Source: Xenopus tropicalis
Lineage: Eukaryota > Chordata > Amphibia > Anura > Pipidae
Direction: 5' to 3'
Length of the DNA: 64,000 bases
Assembly: GCF_000004195.4 (NCBI RefSeq)
Contig: NC_030680.2
Location: forward strand, 297,686 to 361,685
Position numbers and translations under genes: made by a program
The notes under the pieces: model-generated
What the model was told of the DNA's origin: nothing
The model's input: only the letters and a program-made list of their open reading frames with translations
The model's database searches: none
Part shown: positions 1 to 11,570 of the stretch, in pieces
Position numbering within the stretch: the stretch's first letter is position 1
Layout of the letters: each line of letters begins with the position of its first letter

Positions 1-1553
1 GAGACTGGCAGAGTGGCACGGCAGGGAGACTGGCAGAGTGGCACGGCAGGGAGACTGGCAGAGTGGCACGGCAGGGAGACTGGCAGAGTGGCACGGCAGG
101 GGGATTGGCAGAGTGGCACGGCAGGGAGACTGGCAGAGTGGCACGGCAGGGAGACTGGCAGAGTGGCACGGCAGGGAGACTGGCAGAGTGGCACGGCAGG
201 GAGACTGGCAGAGTGGCACGGCAGGGAGACTGGCAGAGTGGCACGGCAGGGAGACTGGCAGAGTGGCACGGCAGGGGGATTGGCAGAGTGGCACGGCAGG
301 GAGACTGGCAGAGTGGCACGGCAGGGAGACTGGAAGAGTTGCACGGCAGGGGGACTGGCAGAGTGGCACGGCAGGGGGATTGGCAGAGTGGCACGGCAGG
401 GGGATTGGCAGAGTGGCACGGCAGGGAAGACTGGCAGAGTGGCACGGCAGGGAGACTGGCAGAGTGGCACGGCAGGGAGACTGGCAGAGTGGCACGGCAG
501 GGGGATTGGCAGAGCGGCACGGCAGGGGGATTGGCAGAGGGGCACGGCAGAGAGACTGGCAGAGTGGCACGGCAGGGGGATTGGCAGAGTGGCACGGCAG
601 GGAGACTGGCAGTGTGGCATGGCAGGGGGATTGGCAGAGTGGCACGGCAGGGAGACTGGCAGAGTGGCACGGCAGGGAGACTGGCAGAGTGGCACGGCAG
701 GGGGATTGGCAGAGTGGCACGGAAGGGAGACTGGCAGAGTGGCACGGCAGGGAGACTGGAAGAGTTGCACGGCAGGGGGACTGGCAGAGTGGCACGGCAG
801 GGGGATTGGCAGAGTGGCACGGCAGGGAGACTGGCAGAGTGGCATGGCAGGGAGACTGGCAGAGTGGCACGGCAGGGGGATTGGCAGAGTGGCACGGCAG
901 GGAGACTGGCAGAGTGGCATGGCAGGGAGACTGGCAGAGTGGCACGGCAGAGAGACTGGCAGAGTGGCACGGCAGGGAGACTGGCAGAGTGGCACGGCAG
1001 GGAGCACTGGCAGAGTGGCACGGCAGGGAGACTGGCAGAGTGGCATGGCAAGGGGATTGGCAGAGTGGCACGGCAGGGAGACTGGCAGAGTGGCACGGCA
1101 GGGGGATTGGCAGAGTGACACGGCAGGGAGACTGGCAGAGTGGCACGGCAGGGGGATTGGCAGAAGTGGCACGGCAGGGAGACTGCAGAGTGGCACGGCA
1201 GGGAGACTGGCAGAGTGGCACGGCAGGGAGACTGGCAGAGTGGCACGGCAGGGGGACTGGCAGAGTGGCACGGCAGGGGGATTGGCAGAGTGGCACGGCA
1301 GGGAGACTGGCAGAGTGGCACGGCAGGGGGATTGGCAGAGTGGCACGGCAGGGGGACTGGCAGAGTGGCACGGCAGGGGGACTGGCAGAGTGGCACGGCA
1401 GGGGGATTGGCAGAGTGGCACGGCAGGGAGACTGGCAGAGTGGCACGGCAGGGGGACTGGCAGAGTGGCACGGCAGGGGGATTGGCAGAGTGGCACGGCA
1501 GGGGGACTGGCAGAGTGGCACGGCAGGGGGATTGGCAGAGCGGCACGGCAGAG
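1..1553. repeat. 25-bp minisatellite, ~62 copies, cut by left window edge
   Basis: Head-to-tail units of 25 bp share the core AGTGGCACGGCAGG followed by GGAGACTGGC or GGGGATTGGC. Two common variants (GAGAC and GGGAT) are interspersed, with rare single-base changes and a few 1-bp insertions (for example near 425, 1003 and 1164). Because 25 is not a multiple of 3 and the unit lacks stops on the plus strand, all three plus frames stay open for hundreds of codons; I regard those frames as artefacts. The array ends against a decayed LINE at about 1555. Confidence 0.97.
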
Positions 1554-1555
1554 GA

Positions 1556-2010
1556 GGAGCGGTTGGAGAGGTGTATGAGCCTGGCAGCAGTATTCATTAT
1601 GGACTGGAGAGGGGACAGGCTTTGGAGGGGAAGGCCAATTAGCAGGGAGTTACAGTAGTCCAGGCGGGATATTATAAGAGAGTGAATAAGAATTTTGGCA
1701 GCATCTTGGGTGATAAATGATCGGATTTTGGAGATATTTCTTAGGTGAAAGTGACAGGATTTGATAAGTGATTGGATATGAGGGGTGAAGGACAGGGCAG
1801 AATCAGGGGGAACCCCAAGGCACCAGCCTGGGAAGATGGGGGGATGGGAGAATTGTTACCCTGTATAGATACCTCGGGAACAATGTGGGCGTTGGATGGG
1901 GGAAAGAGAACCAATTCTGGTTCAGAGAGGGTTAATTTAAGGGAACATTGGGACATCCAAGTGGAGATAGTGGCCAGGCAGGGAGAGACGCCAGTTAGAA
2001 GCTCTGGGTT
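1556..2010 (-). pseudogene. Decayed non-LTR retrotransposon reverse transcriptase (L2/CR1-like), 3' part
   Basis: Read on the minus strand, the segment gives typical LINE reverse transcriptase landmarks in order. First comes CLATISTWMSQCSLKLTLSE near 1930-1990, matching the region just after the catalytic YADD. Next is GFPLILPCPSPLISNHLS near 1770-1820, the 'LGV..D..L....HI' strand. Last is LSPLQSIMNTAARLIHLS near 1563-1620, the 'LQ.IQN.AARLI' segment. Several stops and frame changes (for example near 1740 and 1640) show it is dead. The catalytic YADD itself is not visible, and the 3' end is cut by the 25-bp array. Assignment to the L2/CR1 side is from recalled motif similarity. The clade is less certain than the LINE call. 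Confidence 0.8.
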
Positions 2011-2757
2011 GGTCATTTGTTAGTCGGGTTAGGAATATCCTTCATTCCTGGTGCCAGAGTCTGTGCAGCTCTGTCCTGTCTCCCTTCTCCCCCCTCCCAC
2101 AAGAATTCTAAGAACTCCCTCCCCCTCCCTTAGGAATGTGTAATCTGAGCTATAACGACTAGAGCTGCAGCAGGAAGCTACAAACACCAAGCTAAAATGG
2201 CAGTAATGGTAATTATATTGTAGGGTGCTGATACAGATACACAGAGCTGTAGAGGAAGAGAGAGCCCAAGAAATGAGACCCCAGTGTAAGACAGAGCTGT
2301 CAAACATTCTAGAAGACGTTTGTGGGCGGGATTATACTAAAATGGTCAGTATATGAATTAATGAAATAGAGCCCAGAGGCACACAGAGAGCTATAAATAT
2401 TTTATGGGGGGGCACATCCGGCCTGCAGGACTCCAGTTGGATATCCCTGGCCTAAGGGAAAGCCTGTTTCTGGGGAGCGCCTTATAACATACAAGCATAT
2501 AAATGGGGGCTAGCGTTAGAATCCAACAGAAAAGGGGAGCCGAGCTGAGCAGCTAGGAGATTGGGTCGGAACCACTGAGCAGAGCCCCTCTGTAGTGCTA
2601 AAGGCATAACCCTGTTAGTGGGTATTTGGGACCCTCAGGATATGCACAGTAGAATTGCAGAATCAGTTCAAATATCAAAATATCACTGTTCCACAATGGT
2701 TCCCCCAACAGGATCAGGACAGGGGGGCAATAAGTAACTGTTGGGGCAGAGACTTAC
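2011..2757. other. Non-array spacer with a possible dispersed-repeat tail
   Basis: There is no convincing open gene here. Around 2410-2460 the text CATCCGGCCTGCAGGACTCC followed by AGTTGGATATCCCTGG resembles the 'ccggcccgc...ccagttggacatccctg' segment I associate with vertebrate hAT-type or other dispersed repeats; that is recall only. The rest contains scattered AT-rich and pyrimidine-rich sequence. The proximal end (2714-2757) is probably intron if the adjacent exon call is right. Confidence 0.35.
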
Positions 2758-2982
2758 AGGTTGTGATGCTTTGGCAGCAGTTCAGCGATGAGTTCCCATA
2801 CACAATAACATACTGGCTCCCGGGTGTGAGGTTAGAGACAGTATTGTTTGTTATTTCTGATTGTGGCACCGTTGTTCCATTTAAGTATTGCACACTCTGT
2901 ATTGTCACATTCTCTGCCGGGTCACCCACTGTTATTTGGCAAGTTGTGCTGACTATAGAAACAGCGTTGCAGTCTGCAGCAT
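2758..2982 (-). CDS. Candidate internal exon of an extracellular, Cys-rich (FN3-like?) protein
   Basis: On the minus strand a pyrimidine-rich acceptor (TGTTTCTCTCCATCATAG) is followed by 225 bp of open frame and a strong donor CCT|GTAAGT. Both ends are phase 1, the symmetric phase usual for extracellular modules. The peptide has five or so cysteines (DC, TTC, NCC), N-glycosylation sequons (NVT, NGT, NNT, NLT, NSS) and the segment VSNLTPGSQYVIVYGNSS, which resembles the 'NLTPGT.Y...V' F-strand region of fibronectin type III repeats in receptor phosphatases and similar receptors. Codon use is ordinary and no stops occur in frame. The family is unproven; it could be a lone exon of a decayed gene. 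An alternative acceptor (GATGCTGCAG, 12 bp inside) keeps the same phase. Confidence 0.5.
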
Positions 2983-3081
2983 CTATGATGGAGAGAAACA
3001 CAGTCAGAGACACAACAGCACCCACAGCTCTACGCCAGAAACACCCGGTACTGCCCTGTATGTACTTACACATGGGGGGGT

Positions 3082-4250
3082 ATGATCACTATATATAAAT
3101 ATATAGGGGGGGGGGGGGGCAGTAATGAAATAGAGAAAGTACAGGGAAGAGCGACTAAGCTGATAAAGGGAATGGGCTCAGTTATGGGGAAAGGCTGGCC
3201 CAGTTGGGATTGGTTACACTGGGGGGGGGGGGCAGTTAAGGGGGGGGTCACTATATATAAATATATAAGGGGGGGCAGTAATGAAATAGAGAAAGTACAG
3301 GGAAGAGCGACTAAGCTGATAAAGGGAATGGGCTCGGTTATGGGGAAAGGCTGGCCCAGTTGGGATTGGTTACACTGGGGGGGGGGGCAGTTAAGGGGGG
3401 GGTCACTATATATAAATATATAAGGGGGGGCAGTAATGAAATAGAGAAAGTACAGGGAAGAGCGACTAAGCTGATAAAGGGAATGGGCTCAGTTATGGGG
3501 AAAGGCTGGCCCAGTTGGGATTGGTTACACTGGGGGGGGGGGGGGGGGGCAGTTAAGGGGGGGTCACTATATATAAATATATAAGGGGGGGCAGTAATGA
3601 AATAGAGAAAGTACAGGGAAGAGCGACTAAGCTGATAAAGGGAATGGGCTCAGTTATGGGGAAAGGCTGGCCCAGTTGGGATTGGTTACACTGGGGGGGG
3701 GGCAGTTAAGGGGGGGTCACTATATATAAATATATAAGGGGGGGCAGTAATGAAATAGAGAAAGTACAGGGAAGAGCGACTAAGCTGATAAAGGGAATGG
3801 GCTCAGTTATGGGGAAAGGCTGGCCCAGTTGGGATTGGTTACACTGGGGAAGGGGCAGTTAAGGGGGGGGTCACTATATATAAATATATAAGGGGGGGGC
3901 AGTAATGAAATAGAGAAAGTACAGGGAAGAGCGACTAAGCTGATAAAGGGAATGGGCTCAGTTATGGGGAAAGGCTGGCCCAGTTGGGATTGGTTACACT
4001 GGGGAAGGGGCAGTTAAGGGGGGGGTCACTATATATAAATATATAAGGGGGGGGCAGTAATGAAATAGAGAAAGTACAGGGAAGAGCGACTAAGCTGATA
4101 AAGGGAATGGGCTCAGTTATGGGGAAAGGCTGGCCCAGTTGGGATTGGTTACACTGGGGAAGGGGCAGTTAAGGGGGGGGGTCACTATATATAAATATAT
4201 AAGGGGGGGCAGTAATGAAATAGAGAAAGTACAGAGAAGAGCGAGTAAGG
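3082..4250 (+). repeat. 155-bp satellite, 8 starts, LINE-derived (locus 1)
   Basis: Units of 153-161 bp start at AGTAATGAAATAGAG (3121, 3277, 3432, 3593, 3746, 3901, 4056, 4211). Length differences lie almost wholly in G-runs of 7-18 bases before CAGTTAAGG and before CAGTAATG. The plus-strand frame reads EIEKVQGRATKLIKGMGS then WPSWDWLHW and LYINI. This matches the recalled C-terminal LINE reverse transcriptase motif 'VQRRATK.IKG ... L.LF.LEKRRLRGDLI..YKYL', with the Glu/Lys/Arg-rich part partly replaced by G-runs. The last unit is partial and degenerates at about 4240. Confidence 0.93.
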
Positions 4251-4776
4251 CAATAAGCAGTTACTATGTTGTGCAAAGTCTATTTTTGATTTTGATTTGA
4301 TTTTTACTATGAAAATACATTTTCACTCACCTTCTTGTGGCTACCCTTTATCTCAAATATGAATTAGAGTGCAAGCTCCTGGAACAAGCGATCTGATGAG
4401 GGGTTGTTGCACATTGTTAATAGCAGGGGTGTGCTGACTGTAACTGGCCCCATTCAAGCCAAATTACAGACCCAAAAGCCTGTAACAATTTCCCTCCACC
4501 AGGGGGAGCCAATAACCCGTAGAAGGAGCAGGGTACTTACCAGTAACATCACACTGACCGGGCACCTTTAGGGGAGAATGAAAAAAGACCAATCGGTTGG
4601 AATTCAGATCATATAATATCTCTGTATCTCTGCAATTTGCTTTCCAAAAATCTCAGCTGCGTCCGGTAACAAATTCATTTGAAACATTCGCAGAGAGGGA
4701 AAATATTCTATAGAAATTCGGAACTTTTCTGCCATTATATATAAATATAAAGTTCCCCAGGGATAGAGATAGAGAA
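4251..4776. other. Non-array spacer between satellites
   Basis: A T-rich stretch (4280-4310) is followed by GAATTAGAGTGCAAGCTCCT, similar to a 'gattagagtgtaagctc' dispersed repeat that I recall as frequent in Xenopus. At 4496-4511 CCACCAGGGGGAGCCA is one base off the CTCF core. No coding exon is recognisable. Confidence 0.35.
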
Positions 4777-7700
4777 CACAGTATGGCACAGTATGGCACA
4801 GTAAGGCACAGTAAGGCACAGTATGGCACAGTATGGCACAGTAAGGCACAGTATGGCACAGTATGGCACAGTATGGCACAGTATGGCACAGTAAGGCACA
4901 GTATGGCACAGTAAGGCACAGTAAGGCACAGTATGGCCACAGTTATGGCACAGTATGGCACAGTAAGGCACAGTAAGGCCACAGTATGGCACAGTATGGC
5001 ACAGTAAGGCACAGTATGGCACAGTATGGCACAGGTAAGGCACAGTATGGCACAGTATGGCCACAGTAAGGCACAGTAAGGCACAGGTATGGCACAGTAT
5101 GGCACAGTAAGGCACAGTATGGCACAGTAAGCACAGTATGGCACAGTATGGCACAGTAAGGCACGTATGGCACGTAATGGCACAGTAGGCACAGTAGGAC
5201 GTATGGCACAGTAATGGCACAGTAAGGCACAGTATGGCCACAGTATGGCAGCACAGTATGGCACAGTAAGCACAGTATGGCACAGTATGGCACAGTATGG
5301 CCACAGTAAGGCACCAGTATGGCCACAGTATGGCACAGTATGGCACAGTAAGGCACAGTAAGGCACAGTATGGCACAGTATGGCACAGTATGGCACAGTA
5401 TGGCACAGTATGGCACAGTAAGGCACAGTAAGGCACAGTAAGGCACAGTATGGCACAGTAAGGCACAGTATGGCACAGTAAGGCACAGTAAGGCACAGTA
5501 TGGCACAGTAAGGCACAGTAAGGCACAGTAGGGCACAGTATGGCACAGTATGGCACAGTATGGCACAGTATGGCACAGTAAGGCACAGTATGGCACAGTA
5601 TGGCACAGTAAGGCACAGTATGGCACAGTATGGCACAGTAAGGCACAGTAAGGCACAGTATGGCACAGTATGGCACAGTAAGGCACAGTATGGCACAGTA
5701 TGGCACAGTAAGGCACAGTATGGCACAGTATGGCACAGTAAGGCACAGTAAGGCACAGTATGGCACAGTATGGCACAGTAAGGCACAGTATGGCACAGTA
5801 AGGCACAGTATGGCACAGTATGGCACAGTATGGCACAGTAAGGCACAGTATGGCACAGTATGGCACAGTAAGGCACAGTAAGGCACAGTATGGCACAGTA
5901 AGGCACAGTATGGCACAGTATGGCACAGTATGGCACAGTATGGCACAGTAAGGCACAGTATGGCACAGTATGGCACAGTAAGGCACAGTAAGGCACAGTA
6001 TGGCACAGTATGGCACAGTAAGGCACAGTATGGCACAGTATGGCACAGTAAGGCACAGTAAGGCACAGTATGGCACAGTATGGCACAGTATGGCACAGTA
6101 AGGCACAGTAAGGCACAGTAAGGCACAGTATGGCACAGTATGGCACAGTATGGCACAGTAAGGCACAGTAAGGCACAGTATGGCACAGTAAGGCACAGTA
6201 AGGCACAGTAAGGCACAGTATGGCACAGTAAGGCACAGTATGGCACAGTAAGGCACAGTAAGGCACAGTATGGCACAGTATGGCACAGTAAGGCACAGTA
6301 TGGCACAGTATGGCACAGTATGGCACAGTATGGCACAGTAAGGCACAGTATGGCACAGTATGGCACAGTATGGCACAGTAAGGCACAGTATGGCACAGTA
6401 TGGCACAGTATGGCACAGTAAGGCACAGTAAGGCACAGTAAGGCACAGTAAGGCACAGTATGGCACAGTATGGCACAGTATGGCACAGTAAGGCACAGTA
6501 TGGCACAGTATGGCACAGTAAGGCACAGTATGGCACAGTAAGGCACAGTATGGCACAGTAAGGCACAGTAAGGCACAGTAAGGCACAGTATGGCACAGTA
6601 TGGCACAGTATGGCACAGTAAGGCACAGTATGGCACAGTAAGGCACAGTATGGCACAGTAAGGCACAGTAAGGCACAGTATGGCACAGTAAGGCACAGTA
6701 AGGCACAGTAAGGCACAGTATGGCACAGTATGGCACAGTATGGCACAGTAAGGCACAGTATGGCACAGTATGGCACAGTAAGGCACAGTATGGCACAGTA
6801 TGGCACAGTAAGGCACAGTAAGGCACAGTATGGCACAGTAAGGCACAGTAAGGCACAGTAAGGCACAGTATGGCACAGTATGGCACAGTAAGGCACAGTA
6901 TGGCACAGTATGGCACAGTAAGGCACAGTAAGGCACAGTATGGCACAGTATGGCACAGTATGGCACAGTAAGGCACAGTAAGGCACAGTATGGCACAGTA
7001 TGGCACAGTAAGGCACAGTAAGGCACAGTATGGCACAGTATGGCACAGTAAGGCACAGTAAGGCACAGTATGGCACAGTATGGCACAGTATGGCACAGTA
7101 TGGCACAGTAAGGCACAGTATGGCACAGTATGGCACAGTAAGGCACAGTAAGGCACAGTATGGCACAGTATGGCACAGTAAGGCACAGTATGGCACAGTA
7201 TGGCACAGTAAGGCACAGTATGGCACAGTATGGCACAGTAAGGCACAGTAAGGCACAGTATGGCACAGTATGGCACAGTAAGGCACAGTATGGCACAGTA
7301 TGGCACAGTAAGGCACAGTAAGGCACAGTAAGGCACAGTATGGCACAGTATGGCACAGTAAGGCACAGTAAGGCACAGTATGACACAGTAAGGCACAGTA
7401 AGGCACAGTATGGCACAGTAAGGCACAGTATGGCACAGTAAGGCACAGTAAGGCACAGTATGGCACAGTATGACACAGTAAGGCACAGTATGGCACAGTA
7501 TGACACAGTAAGGCACAGTATGGCACAGTATGGCACAGTAAGGCACAGTATGGCACAGTATGGCACAGTAAGGCACAGTATGGCACAGTATGGCACAGTA
7601 AGGCACAGTAAGGCACAGTATGGCACAGTATGGCACAGTAAGGCACAGTATGGCACAGTATGGCACAGTATGGCACAGTAAGGCACAGTAGGCACAGTAA

Positions 7701-10690
7701 GGCACAGTAAGGCACAGTAAGGCACAGTATGGCACAGTAAGGCACAGTAAGGCACAGTATGGCACAGTATGGCACAGTATGGCACAGTATGGCACAGTAA
7801 GGCACAGTATGGCACAGTATGGCACAGTAAGGCACAGTATGGCACAGTATGGCACAGTATGGCACAGTAAGGCACAGTAAGGCACAGTATGGCACAGTAT
7901 GGCACAGTAAGGCACAGTATGGCACAGTATGGCACAGTATGGCACAGTATGGCACAGTATGGCACAGTATGGCACAGTAAGGCACAGTATGGCACAGTAT
8001 GGCACAGTAAGGCACAGTATGGCACAGTAAGGCACAGTAAGGCACAGTAAGGCACAGTATGGCACAGTAAGGCACAGTAAGGCACAGTAAGGCACAGTAT
8101 GGCACAGTATGGCACAGTATGGCACAGTAAGGCACAGTATGGCACAGTATGGCACAGTAAGGCACAGTATGGCACAGTATGGCACAGTATGGCACAGTAA
8201 GGCACAGTAAGGCACAGTATGGCACAGTATGGCACAGTAAGGCACAGTATGGCACAGTATGGCACAGTAAGGCACAGTATGGCACAGTATGGCACAGTAA
8301 GGCACAGTAAGGCACAGTATGGCACAGTATGGCACAGTAAGGCACAGTATGGCACAGTAAGGCACAGTATGGCACAGTATGGCACAGTATGGCACAGTAA
8401 GGCACAGTATGGCACAGTATGGCACAGTAAGGCACAGTAAGGCACAGTATGGCACAGTAAGCACAGTATGGCACAGTATGGCACAGTATGGCACAGTATG
8501 GCACAGTAAGGCACAGTATGGCACAGTATGGCACAGTAAGGCACAGTAAGGCACAGTATGGCACAGTATGGCACAGTAAGGCACAGTATGGCACAGTATG
8601 GCACAGTATGGCACAGTAAGGCACAGTATGGCACAGTATGGCACAGTATGGCACAGTAAGGCACAGTAAGGCACAGTAAGGCACAGTATGGCACAGTAAG
8701 GCACAGTATGACACAGTATGACACAGTAAGGCACAGTATGGCACAGTAAGGCACAGTATGGCACAGTAAGGCACAGTAAGGCACAGTATGGCACAGTATG
8801 ACACAGTAAGGCACAGTATGGCACAGTATGGCACAGTATGGCACAGTATGGCACAGTATGGCACAGTATGGCACAGTATGGCACAGTATGGCACAGTAAG
8901 GCACAGTAAGGCACAGTATGGCACAGTATGGCACAGTATGGCACAGTAAGGCACAGTAAGGCACAGTAAGGCACAGTAAGGCACAGTATGGCACAGTATG
9001 GCACAGTATGGCCACAGTAAGGCACAGTATGGCACAGTATGGCACAGTAAGGCACAGTATGGCACAGTAAGGCCACAGTATGGCACAGTAAGGCACAGTA
9101 AGGCACAGTAAGGCACAGTATGGCACAGTATGGCACAGTATGGCACAGTAAGGCACAGTATGGCACAGTAAGGCACAGTATGGCACAGTAAGGCACAGTA
9201 AGCACAGTATGGCACAGTAAGGCACAGTAAGGCACAGTAAGGCACAGTATGGCACAGTATGGCACAGTATGGCACCAGTAAGGCACAGTATGGCACAGTA
9301 TGGCACAGTAAGGCACAGTATGGCACAGTATGGCACAGTATGGCACAGTAAGGCACAGTAAGGCACAGTATGGCACAGTATGGCACAGTAAGGCACAGTA
9401 AGGCACAGTAAGGCACAGTATGGCACAGTATGGCACAGTAAGGCACAGTATGGCACAGTATGGCACAGTAAGGCACAGTAAGGCACAGTATGGCACAGTA
9501 TGGCACAGTAAGGCACAGTATGGCACAGTAAGGCACAGTATGGCACAGTATGGCACAGTAAGGCACAGTAAGGCACAGTATGGCACAGTATGGCACAGTA
9601 AGGCACAGTAAGGCACAGTATGGCACAGTATGGCACAGTAAGGCACAGTATGGCACAGTATGGCACAGTAAGGCACAGTAAGGCACAGTATGGCACAGTA
9701 TGGCACAGTAAGGCACAGTATGGCACAGTATGGCACAGTAAGGCACAGTATGGCACAGTATGGCACAGTAAGGCACAGTAAGGCACAGTATGGCACAGTA
9801 TGGCACAGTAAGGCACAGTATGGCACAGTATGGCACAGTAAGGCACAGTAAGGCACAGTAAGGCACAGTATGACACAGTAAGGCACAGTAAGGCACAGTA
9901 TGGCACAGTAAGGCACAGTATGGCACAGTAAGGCACAGTATGGCACAGTAAGGCACAGTAAGGCACAGTATGGCACAGTATGACACAGTAAGGCACAGTA
10001 TGGCACAGTATGGCACAGTATGACACAGTAAGGCACAGTATGGCACAGTATGGCACAGTAAGGCACAGTAAGGCACAGTATGGCACAGTATGGCACAGTA
10101 TGGCACAGTAAGGCACAGTATGGCACAGTAAGGCACAGTATGGCACAGTAAGGCACAGTATGGCACAGTAAGGCACAGTAAGGCACAGTATGGCACAGTA
10201 AGGCACAGTATGGCACAGTATGGCACATTAAGGCACAGTAAGGCACAGTATGGCACAGTATGGCACAGTAAGGCACAGTATGGCCCACAGTATGGCACAG
10301 TAAGGCACAGTATGGCACAGTAAGGCACAGTATGGCCACAGTAAGGCCACAGTAAGGCACAGTATGCACAGTATGGCACAGTATGGCACAGTAAGGCACA
10401 GTATGGCCACAGTAAGGCACAGTAAGGCACAGTATGGCCACAGTATGGCACAGTATGGCACAGTAAGGCACAGTATGGCCACAGTATGGCCACAGTAAGG
10501 CACAGTATGGCACAGTAAGGCACAGTAAGGCACAGTATGGCACAGTATGGCACAGTAAGGCACAGTATGGCACAGTAAGGCACAGTATGGCACAGTAAGG
10601 CACAGTAAGGCACAGTATGGCACAGTAAGGCACAGTATGGCACAGTAAGGCACAGTATGGCACAGTAAGGCACAGTATGGCACAGTATGG
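4777..10690. repeat. 10-bp minisatellite GGCACAGTAW, ~590 copies
   Basis: The unit is GGCACAGTA followed by T or A, so the array reads as a two-letter code. The interior (about 5340-10200) is almost perfect apart from occasional GACACAG units and rare 1-bp losses (7690, 8460). Both edges (about 4930-5340 and 10280-10500) contain many 1-bp insertions and deletions such as GGCCACAG and GCACGTA. The minus strand has no stop in any frame, which yields three overlapping reading frames of 1,800-2,000 codons of Cys-rich PYCA-LLCHTV type peptide. No start context, splice signal or non-repeat domain supports translation. Confidence 0.98.
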
Positions 10691-10719
10691 GAAATGTATG
10701 TGGGTAATGTCATGTGTTT

Positions 10720-11570
10720 ACCCATGTATACATTGGGGAACATATATAGGGGTGCACACGTCTATCCTACAGGGCCCCACACGTCTATCCATACATATAT
10801 AGGGGTACGCATCTATCAGTCTCTCTGTGTGTATATTGGGGTACACAAACTCACCCATGCATACATTGGGGTACACATCTATCAGTCTATCAGTGTGTAT
10901 ATTGGGGTACACATCTATCAGTCTATCAGTGTGTATATTGGGGTACACAAACTCACCCATGTATACATTGGGGTACACATCTATCAGTCTATCAGTGTGT
11001 ATATTGGGGTACACAAACTCACCCATGTATACATTGGGGTACACATCTATCAGTCTATCAGTGTGTATATTGGGGTACACAAACTTACCCATGTATACAT
11101 TGGGGTACACATCTATCAGTCTATCAGTGTGTATATTGGGGTACACAAACTCACCCATGTATACATTGGGGTACACATCTATCAGTCTATCAGTGTGTAT
11201 ATTGGGGTACACAAACTCACCCATGTATACATTGGGGTACACATCTATCAGTCTATCAGTGTGTATATTGGGGTACACAAACTTACCCATGTATACATTG
11301 GGGTACACATCTATCAGTCAATCAGTGTGTATATTGGGGTACACAAACTCACCCATGTATACATTGGGGTACACATCTATCAGTCTCTCTGTGTGTATAT
11401 TGGGGTACACAAACTCACCCATGTATACATTGGGGTACACATCTATCAGTCTATCAGTGTGTATATTGGGGTACACAAACTCACCCATGTATACATTGGG
11501 GTACACATCTATCAGTCTATCAGTGTGTATATTGGGGTACACAAACTCACCCATGTATACATTGGGGTAA
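10720..11570. repeat. 66-bp minisatellite, ~12 units, built of two related halves
   Basis: The 66-bp unit contains CATTGGGGTACACATCTATC and TATATTGGGGTACACAAACT, two diverged half-repeats of about 33 bp each. An extra half-unit at about 10880-10935 shows that the halves can still recombine independently. The left end (10720-10850) is degenerate. As 66 is a multiple of 3, frames stay open on both strands; these are artefacts. Confidence 0.95.

Noticed and set aside
4496..4511. Third CTCF site (CCACCAGGGGGAGCCA)
   Set aside because: The highly constrained C of GGC is replaced by A; kept only as a note in the spacer entry.
4653..10673. A 2,006-codon minus-strand frame encoding a Cys-rich PYCALLCHTV-type protein
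   Set aside because: It is the read-through of a 10-bp repeat with no stop on that strand; two other minus frames over the same DNA are equally long, and it has no non-repeat domain or credible start.
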